A DNA stretch of 64,000 nt from Ruminococcus_G sp964621905 (GTDB taxonomy: Bacteria; Bacillota; Clostridia; Lachnospirales; Lachnospiraceae), in contig CAZUNG010000002.1 in the NCBI GenBank assembly GCA_964621905.1, forward strand, positions 62,001 through 126,000. Reading direction: 5' to 3'. The position numbers and the translations under genes were made by a program. Shown here in pieces: positions 9,267 to 15,831 of this stretch (position 1 is the stretch's first letter; every line of letters starts with the position of its first letter). The notes beneath the pieces are model-generated. The model worked only from the letters and a program-made list of their open reading frames with translations. It did not search any database and had not been told where the DNA came from.

Positions 9267-9273
9267 AAATAGA

Positions 9274-9302
9274 TTGACATCCCCTGCATTAGTGTATATA
9301 AT
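9274..9302 (+). promoter_or_regulatory. Strong promoter of the TetR/membrane protein operon
   Basis: TTGACA (9274-9279), a 17-base spacer and TATAAT (9297-9302) form a consensus sigma-A promoter. The -10 hexamer lies inside the left arm of the 46-bp palindrome, so a repressor bound there would block transcription. Confidence 0.85.
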
Positions 9303-9336
9303 ATAAATGAACCAGTTCATTTATATTATATACACT
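9291..9336. repeat. 46-bp perfect palindrome over the TetR promoter start
   Basis: Two perfectly complementary 22-base arms (9291-9312 and 9315-9336) flank a two-base centre. The centre is the TetR-like core TGAACCAGTTCA; the outer arms are AT-rich and include TATAAT. In DNA this is a full-length repressor site, probably for the protein encoded at 9349. In RNA the 5' leader could fold back just before the ribosome binding site. Confidence 0.85.
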
Positions 9337-9348
9337 AAAAGGAGTTTT

Positions 9349-9897
9349 ATGCGAAAAAAAGATGATACCCTGCGCAGTGCGCTGCTTGATCATGCGCGTA
9401 ACATCGCAGATGCCGAGGGAATCGATGCAATCAATATCCGCTCTCTCGCAAAAAAAGCAGGCGTGGCGACCGGAACCGTCTACAACTACTTTTCCAACAA
9501 AGATGAAATTCTTCTCGCACTGACCGAAGAATACTGGAGCCAAATATTGCTTGAGCTGAAAACTGCAGTCACTGCAGATTCCTTCTGCGGACAGCTGGAA
9601 GAAATCTTTGCCTTTCTGAAAGAACAGATCGACCGGTCCGCCGGAAAACTGATGGCCAGTCTCGGCAATGTGGTACCAGCCGGTCAGCAAAGTATGGTGT
9701 CCATGCAGGAGACTCTAAAAGAGGTTTTGATACAGCAAATGGAACAGGACCCGCACATACGCGGGGATGTCTGGGACGAAACCTTCACCCGTGAACAATT
9801 TGCACGCTTTATGATGATGAACCTGACAACCTTGCTGAAGATGAGAACAGATGATATTTCTTTTCTGACGGCAGTCATTAAACGTATCATCTACTAG
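9349..9897 (+). CDS. TetR/AcrR family transcriptional regulator
   Basis: A 182-residue TetR protein. The N-terminal helix-turn-helix spans about residues 8-52, with INIRSLAKKAGVATGTVYNYF followed by SNKDEIL. The C-terminal part is a poorly conserved ligand-binding domain. The start at 9349 is set by AAGGAG; an upstream in-frame ATG at 9307 lies inside the palindrome, upstream of that ribosome binding site. The next gene begins 18 bases after the stop, so the two form an operon autoregulated through the palindrome (inference from position). Confidence 0.92.
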   Translation: MRKKDDTLRSALLDHARNIADAEGIDAINIRSLAKKAGVATGTVYNYFSNKDEILLALTEEYWSQILLELKTAVTADSFCGQLEEIFAFLKEQIDRSAGKLMASLGNVVPAGQQSMVSMQETLKEVLIQQMEQDPHIRGDVWDETFTREQFARFMMMNLTTLLKMRTDDISFLTAVIKRIIY

Positions 9898-9915
9898 ATG
9901 AAAGGAGATAAGATT

Positions 9916-10581
9916 ATGGCACAGGCAATTGCTGAAACTGTTTTTGATATCCTGTATCTGTGTTTTGCATTATTTGCAGGACTTACCATGCTGCTCAGGG
10001 GGAAAACACCTCTGGTCAAAAAAGCCGGATGGATGGCTGTCCTTCTGGGTGCCGGGGATGCGTTCCACCTCATCCCACGTTCCTATGCACTTTGGACGAC
10101 GGGTTTAGAGGCAAACGCCGCCGCTCTGGGACTCGGCAAACTCATTACTTCCATCACCATGACCGTTTTCTATCTCATCCTGTATCATATCTGGCGTGAC
10201 TATTACGATAGAAAAGAGCGAAAAAATCTGACTGCAGCCATGTGGATCCTTTCGATTTTGCGCATTGCACTGTGCCTGCTTCCCCAAAATGACTGGTTTG
10301 TTTATCACCAGCCTCTCCTGTTTGGAATTTTACGCAATATCCCATTTGCTGTTATGGGGATCCTCATAATCGTCATCTTTGCACAGGAAGCCACAAAAGC
10401 AAACGATCGTATCTTTCGTTTTATGCCGCTGGCAGTCGCTCTCTCCTTTTCTTTCTATCTGCCTGTTGTTTTATTCAGCGGTATACTACCTGTCATCGGC
10501 GTACTGATGATTCCCAAAACACTGGCTTATGTCTGGATTGTCCTGATGTGCTGGAAACTCTATCGACATTCACAGGAATGA
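9916..10581 (+). CDS. Hypothetical multi-pass membrane protein
   Basis: A 221-residue protein with about seven predicted transmembrane helices: IAETVFDILYLCFALFAGLTML, a second near WMAVLLGAG, then GKLITSITMTVFYLILYHI and four more, with a basic cytosolic stretch YYDRKERKN. I recognise no catalytic motif. AAAGGAG sits eight bases before ATG 9916. It is the only partner of the upstream TetR regulator and is followed by a strong terminator, so it is presumably the regulated function, perhaps transport or membrane stress. I do not assign a function. Confidence 0.8.
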   Translation: MAQAIAETVFDILYLCFALFAGLTMLLRGKTPLVKKAGWMAVLLGAGDAFHLIPRSYALWTTGLEANAAALGLGKLITSITMTVFYLILYHIWRDYYDRKERKNLTAAMWILSILRIALCLLPQNDWFVYHQPLLFGILRNIPFAVMGILIIVIFAQEATKANDRIFRFMPLAVALSFSFYLPVVLFSGILPVIGVLMIPKTLAYVWIVLMCWKLYRHSQE

Positions 10582-10584
10582 CAG

Positions 10585-10621
10585 AACGGTTGAAGTGCAG
10601 ATGCACTTCAACCGTTTTTTG
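10585..10621 (+). terminator. Rho-independent terminator
   Basis: A perfect 14-bp stem (AACGGTTGAAGTGC with its complement) around an AGAT loop is followed by T residues, four bases after the stop codon of the membrane protein gene. Confidence 0.92.
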
Positions 10622-10825
10622 CTGAAAAACCAAATGATCATCCCAGTTTTGTACGGATTGAATTGCCTCTTTTCCGGATTTTACACAATCAGTCTCCAGA
10701 TTCATCTGGCTATCATCCACAACGAGTATCGCACCGTCGTTTAAAATCTGCAGTGTCCGATCTTCTGTCCCTGCATGTTCCTGTTTCCGGATGATTTTTA
10801 CAATAATGGACACTTCCAACGGCAA
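10622..10825 (-). pseudogene. Remnant of a response-regulator receiver domain
   Basis: On the minus strand an open stretch reads ILVVDDSQMN directly followed by LETDCVKSGKEAIQSV. In intact receiver domains these two conserved parts are separated by about 12-15 residues (the end of helix 1 and strand 2), and a YDxIxxDxxMP phosphoacceptor strand should follow. It does not: the phosphorylatable Asp region is missing and the frame runs into the terminator. This looks like a decayed piece of a hybrid kinase or CheY-like gene with an internal deletion. There is no plausible ribosome binding site for a functional product. Confidence 0.5.
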
Positions 10826-11247
10826 TAAAATTGTGGTTATACCGAAAGTTAAATGATCCCAAATGCTTCAATGAAAGCCTGCAACAGAGGCATTTTTCAA
10901 AGAATATTCGGGATAATCTTTTCTTATATCACAAGTCATAAAGCTATTTTTATTCCTTCTTCAACAACTTTACCTGTAATATAAGCGAGGCTGTTTTCAT
11001 TATTTTTTCAAAAACGATTTCTGTTGTGGAGCCACATTCTTCGCAGTGTAAAAAAACTGAATCAGCAGTTCACATTTACGCTTGAAATGCGATGCCTGAG
11101 GCTGCTCTTCGCTACCAGCCGTCATCGGTTTATAAATATGGCTGCCAAGTTCAATGAGTGTTTCCCTGCACTGAATCTGCTTTCCCCCTGATACTATTTT
11201 TTTATAGCATGTCGTATCTAATTTATAGTTCGTTATGAGCGGTTGGT
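10826..11247. other. Gene-poor region with possible coding remnants
   Basis: No intact gene is recognised. On the minus strand between about 11215 and 11005 an open stretch without a good start reads ...GSHIYKPMTAGSEEQPQ... to KSFLKK. An overlapping frame gives FLHCEECGSTTEIVFEK (about 11060-11005), which looks like half of a zinc ribbon. Two half-sensible overlapping frames suggest a frameshifted gene relic, continuous with the decayed receiver fragment to its left. I see no insertion-sequence ends. Confidence 0.35.
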
Positions 11248-11646
11248 TTATTCTTCTGCACGTATTAGATTGCTCACATACGGTCTTTTGCCGGAAAGAA
11301 CCTCATCATAAAAATTCTGTTTCCAATCAATATAGGCCACGCTGTCCTCCAACTCCTTGATGGAAGCCCGCAATGCTTCCTGCTTTAGAGCCAGCATTTC
11401 TTTTCTCGGAATAATCGTAGATTCGCCCTGCATACACAATGCAAGATATTCTTTCATTTCCTGAATACTCAAACCACATTTTTTAAGACAAGTAAGGTCT
11501 TTAATCCACTTAACATCTTTTTCGTCAAAAATCCGGCGATTGTTTCCATCGCGTTTGACATTCGGGACTAACCCTTCATTACAATAAAATTTCAAGGTCT
11601 GATAAGTCATATCCAACGCTCGACAAACCTGCATCATCGTATACAT
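11248..11646 (-). CDS. MerR family regulator, AdhR/NmlR-like
   Basis: A 132-residue MerR-type activator. The winged helix-turn-helix (residues 1-70) contains ALDMTYQTLKFYCNEGLVP and RRIFDEKDVKWIKDL, followed by a dimerising coiled coil (about 75-118). Cys53 in LTCLKKCGLS lies where the thiol-reactive Cys of the Bacillus aldehyde sensor AdhR is found (established for that family; equivalence by eye). ATG 11646 has AGGAGG nine bases upstream. It is divergent from the flavodoxin/alcohol dehydrogenase cluster, whose promoter has the stretched 19-base spacer that MerR proteins act on. It likely activates the cluster under electrophile or aldehyde stress. Confidence 0.9.
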   Translation of the reverse strand: MYTMMQVCRALDMTYQTLKFYCNEGLVPNVKRDGNNRRIFDEKDVKWIKDLTCLKKCGLSIQEMKEYLALCMQGESTIIPRKEMLALKQEALRASIKELEDSVAYIDWKQNFYDEVLSGKRPYVSNLIRAEE

Positions 11647-11703
11647 AAGCAACTTCCTCCTGCACTGTTCACGAAAAATTTAAAAATATTTTCAAAAAAC
11701 CTC

Positions 11704-11734
11704 TTGACCGATAGTTACTACCGCAATTTATAAT
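11704..11734 (+). promoter_or_regulatory. MerR-type promoter of the flavodoxin/ADH cluster
   Basis: TTGACC (11704-11709) and TATAAT (11729-11734) are separated by 19 bases instead of 17. The spacer contains the dyad TAGTTACTA. A long spacer with a centred dyad is the hallmark of MerR-activated promoters, and a MerR gene lies divergently next to it. Confidence 0.8.
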
Positions 11735-11814
11735 CGGTTGTATCAAGCGGTTGAAACAATCGCATTGTAGCATAAAAACAATGAATTTGCAAGCAATCAA
11801 GGAGGATATCGCAA

Positions 11815-12432
11815 ATGAAAGTATTACTTGTGAATGGCAGCTCCAAAAAAAACGGTTGTACCAATACAGCCTTAAATGAAGTGGCAAGAGCTTTGAACGA
11901 AGAAGGCATTGAAACAGAGATTTTCTTTATCGATAACGAGCCTCTGCCGGACTGCATTGCCTGCCGGAAATGCAGAGAAACAGGTCGTTGCATTTTCAAT
12001 GATACTGTGAATGAATTTGTAGAGAAAGCAAAATTGGCAGAGGGCTTTGTTTTCGGTTCTCCGGTTTATTACGCACACCCAAGCGGTAGGCTTTTAACCT
12101 TTATGGACAGAGCGTTTTATTCCGGCAGTACAGCTTTTCGTTTCAAGCCTGCCGCTGCGGTACTCTCGGCAAGGCGCGCCGGGACGACAGCTTCTATGGA
12201 TGTAATCAACAAGTATTTTACAATCAGTTCCATGCCTATCGTTTCATCAACCTATTGGAATCAGGTTTACGGTGCACAGCCGGAACAGATTTCAGAGGAT
12301 AAGGAAGGGCTTATGACGATGGTTAACATCGGAAAAAATATGGCATGGGTGCTGAAATGTCTGGAACTTGGAAAAGAACAAGGACTGACACATCCCGAAA
12401 ATGAAAAAGTCTTAACAAATTTTATAAAATAA
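11815..12432 (+). CDS. Flavodoxin family protein (NAD(P)H-dependent FMN reductase-like)
   Basis: A 205-residue cytoplasmic flavoprotein of the iron-sulfur-flavoprotein/WrbA-like superfamily. It begins MKVLLVNGSSKKNGCTNTAL, the phosphate-binding loop for FMN. CIACRKCRETGRC supplies Cys residues resembling the compact Cys motif of clostridial iron-sulfur flavoproteins, and FVFGSPVYYAHPSG is the second FMN loop. AAGGAGGATATC precedes the ATG. It is the first gene of a five-gene cluster behind a MerR promoter. Likely role: two-electron reduction of quinones or other electrophiles, or electron shuttling; the electron partner is unknown. Confidence 0.88.
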   Translation: MKVLLVNGSSKKNGCTNTALNEVARALNEEGIETEIFFIDNEPLPDCIACRKCRETGRCIFNDTVNEFVEKAKLAEGFVFGSPVYYAHPSGRLLTFMDRAFYSGSTAFRFKPAAAVLSARRAGTTASMDVINKYFTISSMPIVSSTYWNQVYGAQPEQISEDKEGLMTMVNIGKNMAWVLKCLELGKEQGLTHPENEKVLTNFIK

Positions 12433-12448
12433 GCGATTGGAGGTTGCA

Positions 12449-13594
12449 ATGAACAACTTTACTTATTCATACCCTACAAAGGTATATTTCGGTCAGGGTG
12501 CTGTAAAGAAAGCGTTTGACGAAGAACTGTCGAAGGCGGTTAAAACCGTTATGCTGGCTTATGGCGGCGGTTCTATTAAGAAAAACAGCATTTATGATGA
12601 GATGATAACCCTGCTGAAAAAGGCAGGAAAAGAAATCGTGGAGTTTTATGGTATTATGCCGAATCCCACCTATGCTAAAGTGCAGGAAGGCGCTGCTCTT
12701 GTAAGAGAGCGACAAGTAGATTTTATCTTAGCGGTTGGCGGCGGCAGTGTCATTGACTGCTGCAAGGTGATTTCGGCACAGGCTGTGTTGGACGGAGATA
12801 TTTGGGAACTGGAATATAGCAATGGCAGATTTCCCACTTCCGGCATTCCAATGGGTGCAGTGGTAACAGCTTCCGGTACCGGAGCTGAAATGAACAGCGG
12901 CGCAGTCATCACCTGCGAAGATAAAATGTGGAAAGGCGGTATCTTTGGAACGCCGGCTTCCTTTGCCGTTCTTGATCCTGACTACACGATGTCAGTGCCG
13001 CCCATACAGGTGCTTTCCGGGGCGTTTGACACTTTGAGCCACGCTATGGAAACCTATCTTGGCAATTCCGATGAGGACAATGTATCAGACGATGTTGCAC
13101 TGGCTGTCATGCGAAATACCGTAGTCAATATGCGCCGTCTGCTGACAGACATCAATGATATTCAAGCGAGAAGCAATCTGATGTGGGATTCCGCCATGGC
13201 TGAAAACGGAATCCTGAAGGCCGGACGATTAACCGATTTTCAGGTGCATCAGATTGAACACCAGCTTGGAGCCTACACCGATTGCAACCATGGTCAGGGA
13301 CTGGCCGTCATTCAGCCGATATACTATCGGCATATTCTTGAAGCCGCCAGAGAAAAGTTTACCCGATTTGCAAAGGTGGTCTTTGGTGCAGATACTGCGG
13401 AAGCCGGTTTGGACGAGTTAGAAAAACTGATTCGTAAGTGTGGTTTGCCCACGAAAATGGGTGAGTTAGAATCCATTGTAACAATCACTCCGGAATTGCT
13501 GCGTCAAGTGGCGGATACCTGCAACATCATGAAATCCGGCCCCCGTGAGCTCAGCCGAAATGAGATTTACGATATTCTCAATGAGGCGTGTTAG
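12449..13594 (+). CDS. Iron-containing alcohol dehydrogenase (butanol dehydrogenase-like)
   Basis: A 381-residue group III metal-dependent alcohol dehydrogenase related to BdhA/YqhD. The N-terminal Rossmann-like domain includes AVGGGSVIDCCK (cofactor loop). The C-terminal helical domain has metal ligands in FDTLSHAMETY (Asp and His) and in HQIEHQLGAYTDCNHGQGLAV (two His). Such enzymes reduce aldehydes to alcohols with NAD(P)H; the YGGGS segment is typical of the NADPH-preferring subgroup. ATG 12449 is preceded by GGAGG; the stop of the flavodoxin gene is 16 bases away, so they are co-transcribed. An aldehyde detoxification role fits the AdhR-like regulator. Confidence 0.94.
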   Translation: MNNFTYSYPTKVYFGQGAVKKAFDEELSKAVKTVMLAYGGGSIKKNSIYDEMITLLKKAGKEIVEFYGIMPNPTYAKVQEGAALVRERQVDFILAVGGGSVIDCCKVISAQAVLDGDIWELEYSNGRFPTSGIPMGAVVTASGTGAEMNSGAVITCEDKMWKGGIFGTPASFAVLDPDYTMSVPPIQVLSGAFDTLSHAMETYLGNSDEDNVSDDVALAVMRNTVVNMRRLLTDINDIQARSNLMWDSAMAENGILKAGRLTDFQVHQIEHQLGAYTDCNHGQGLAVIQPIYYRHILEAAREKFTRFAKVVFGADTAEAGLDELEKLIRKCGLPTKMGELESIVTITPELLRQVADTCNIMKSGPRELSRNEIYDILNEAC

Positions 13595-13645
13595 TCTTTT
13601 TTCAAAATCAAAATAAGCTAAAATAATGAAAGTGAGGAAATCAAA

Positions 13646-14320
13646 ATGCTCAAAAAAACTCTTGGTCTGATGATGGCCGCAATTATGGTCTTTGCTCTTG
13701 CCGCCTGTGGACAGACACCTGCCCAAAACAGTGAAAACCAGACTTCTTCTGATTCTGCCGTCAGCAGTGAAGCTCCTGAAACACAGTCATCTGAGACAGA
13801 AACGCCCACTTCCGCTGAGGGAGAACAAACAGAATCCGCAGACGGCAAAACGCTGGTGGTTTATTTCTCTTGGTCGGGTAACACCGAAGAAATGGCTTCC
13901 TATATCGCAGAACAGACAGATGGCGATTTGTTGGAGATCGAACCGAAGGTAGCCTATCCTACCGATTACAATGAAACGGGCGATATTGCAAAGGTTGAGC
14001 GGGATGAAAACGCCCGACCGGAAATTGCAAATCTCCCCGCATCTATTGATGAGTACACTACCATTCTGGTGGGCTATCCGATCTGGTGGCATACGGCGCC
14101 TATGATTATTGGCACTTTCCTCGAAAACTATGATTTGGCCGGAAAAGAGGTTTATCCATTTACCCAGTCAGCTTCCATGGACACCGAGCAGTTCAATCAG
14201 TCTATTGAATTTGTCCGTGAGGTTTCCGAAGGAGCAACTGTTCATGACGGAATGTTTGCAAAACCTTCTGATACCGATGCTATTGATACTTATCTTTCTG
14301 AAAATGGGCTTGTAAAATAA
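13646..14320 (+). CDS. Flavodoxin-domain lipoprotein
   Basis: A 224-residue exported flavodoxin. The signal peptide ends at the lipobox LAAC (about residue 20). A Ser/Glu/Thr-rich linker of about 45 residues leads to a flavodoxin_4-type domain beginning LVVYFSWSGNTEEMA, with VGYPIWWHTAPM as the second FMN loop. FMN bound to a surface-anchored protein suggests electron transfer at the outer face of the membrane. GTGAGG lies upstream of the ATG. It is the third gene of the MerR-controlled cluster and is followed by a second, divergent copy of the same architecture. Confidence 0.9.
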   Translation: MLKKTLGLMMAAIMVFALAACGQTPAQNSENQTSSDSAVSSEAPETQSSETETPTSAEGEQTESADGKTLVVYFSWSGNTEEMASYIAEQTDGDLLEIEPKVAYPTDYNETGDIAKVERDENARPEIANLPASIDEYTTILVGYPIWWHTAPMIIGTFLENYDLAGKEVYPFTQSASMDTEQFNQSIEFVREVSEGATVHDGMFAKPSDTDAIDTYLSENGLVK

Positions 14321-14355
14321 AGCTCGCAAAATCTAAACATAAGGAGAATACCATT

Positions 14356-15063
14356 ATGCATAAATTATTTTCACTTTTAACCGTGTGCGTCCTCGGAATA
14401 GTTATCATTTTTTCTCTGACCGCCTGTTCAGAAAAAACGCCTTCGACAGATACCGGCAATTCTACGAATAAAAGCCAGCCTGCAGACAACTCCAATCCTG
14501 CTGACGGTACATCCGATTCAGCTAATGAGACTGCCAATGCACTTGTTGTTTACTTTTCTGTTCCCGATGACCGTGATAACAGTTATGTTGAAGTGGGTGG
14601 TGAACGCCTCGGTAATACGCAATATATGGCGCAGGTTATTCAGGAAAACACAGGTGCGGATATTTTCCGCATTCAGCCTGTCACCCCGTATCCTACCGAC
14701 CACGAAGAACTCTTGGAAGCAGCGCAGGATGAAATCCGCACAAACGCACGCCCTGAAATCAGTGGCACAATCGAGAACTTTGACTCCTACGATGTGGTGT
14801 TTGTGGGTTATCCAAACTGGAATGCCGATATGCCGTACATTATGTACTCCTTCTTTGAAAGCTATGACTTTTCCGGGAAAACCATCGTTCCGTTTATGAC
14901 CCACGGCGGCAGTGGTTTTTCGGGAACGCAGGGAACGATTGCTGAACTGGAGCCTGACGCAACAATGTTCGATGGGAAAGCCATTTCAAGAAGCAGTATC
15001 GAGGACTCCGAACAGGAAATTATTGATTGGCTTGGCGAGATCGGACTGCAAAAAAAGAACTGA
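14356..15063 (+). CDS. Second flavodoxin-domain lipoprotein
   Basis: A 235-residue protein with the same plan as its upstream neighbour: a signal peptide with lipobox LTAC, an Asn/Ser/Asp-rich spacer, and a flavodoxin domain starting LVVYFSVPDDRDNSY. Here the phosphate loop differs from the usual T/S-x-T-G-x-T. Downstream VGYPNWNADMPYIMYSF and FMTHGGSGFSGT match the flavodoxin_4 loops. AAGGAG precedes the ATG. The altered first loop suggests different flavin affinity or partner. It ends ten bases before the DUF4405 gene. Confidence 0.88.
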   Translation: MHKLFSLLTVCVLGIVIIFSLTACSEKTPSTDTGNSTNKSQPADNSNPADGTSDSANETANALVVYFSVPDDRDNSYVEVGGERLGNTQYMAQVIQENTGADIFRIQPVTPYPTDHEELLEAAQDEIRTNARPEISGTIENFDSYDVVFVGYPNWNADMPYIMYSFFESYDFSGKTIVPFMTHGGSGFSGTQGTIAELEPDATMFDGKAISRSSIEDSEQEIIDWLGEIGLQKKN

Positions 15064-15073
15064 GGTGAGCAGC

Positions 15074-15745
15074 ATGAAGCCAGCGGCTATTATGAAAATA
15101 TGCGTTGATGTGGTGATGTACCTGCTGTTCCTGTTGCTTATGGGGCAATATCTTTTGCGGGATGCACCTCACGAATGGTTGGGGATTGCTGCCGGTGTGT
15201 TTTTTATTCTGCATAATGTGCTTAATTACAAATGGTACAAGACAGTTTTCAAAGGCAGGTACAATGCGATACGCATTGTACAGACAGCGATAAATATTCT
15301 TCTTTTGCTCGCTGTATTCGGAGGTATACTCAGTGGAATTTTTGCTTCACAGTATATTTTCTCTGTCGGAAACGGCAGCACGATAGAGTTTGGCAGATTT
15401 CTTCATCTTGTAACAACAGCATGGGCTTTTCTCCTTATGTCGGTACATCTCGGACTTCACTGGACAAAATTCATGGGGATGGCAAAGAAACTCCCCATAA
15501 ACCCCAGAGTCAAAATGACTTTATGCCGCTTCGTTCAGGGGCTTGTGCTTGCCCTGTGCATATACGGTGTGTATTTGTTCATCGACAGACGGTTTTGGGA
15601 GGAACTGTTTCATCTGATTGACTATCAGAAGGAATATGGTGAATCTAAAACATTCCTGATGTATCTTATGGAATCTGTTGTTATGTCATCGCTGTTCGTT
15701 GCCGTAACTTATTATACAAAGAAATTTGCCTTACAAAAAAAGTAA
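15074..15745 (+). CDS. DUF4405 (cytochrome b561-like) membrane protein
   Basis: A 223-residue polytopic protein of about five to six transmembrane helices, with the pattern of DUF4405/cytochrome-b561-type proteins. His residues that could bind heme appear in FILHNVLNYKWY (about residue 42) and in SVHLGLHWTKFMG (about 125-135). GAGGTGAGCAGC sets ATG 15074; an ATG further upstream falls inside the previous gene. A membrane b-type cytochrome beside two exported flavodoxins suggests electrons may pass from the membrane to surface flavoproteins (inference from context). Confidence 0.82.
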   Translation: MKPAAIMKICVDVVMYLLFLLLMGQYLLRDAPHEWLGIAAGVFFILHNVLNYKWYKTVFKGRYNAIRIVQTAINILLLLAVFGGILSGIFASQYIFSVGNGSTIEFGRFLHLVTTAWAFLLMSVHLGLHWTKFMGMAKKLPINPRVKMTLCRFVQGLVLALCIYGVYLFIDRRFWEELFHLIDYQKEYGESKTFLMYLMESVVMSSLFVAVTYYTKKFALQKK

Positions 15746-15781
15746 CCTCGCAGACTGGGAATCCGGTACATTTTGCAGACC

Positions 15782-15798
15782 GGGCGGCCCCGCCGCCC
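15782..15798. other. GC-rich hairpin between convergent units
   Basis: GGGCGGC and GCCGCCC pair perfectly around CCC, 36 bases after the DUF4405 stop codon. A T-run (seven T) comes only 14 bases later, so it is not a classical terminator, though it could stop transcription from the left. Confidence 0.4.
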
Positions 15799-15831
15799 AT
15801 ATCACTGTATAATTTTTTTGACCCGGAATCG

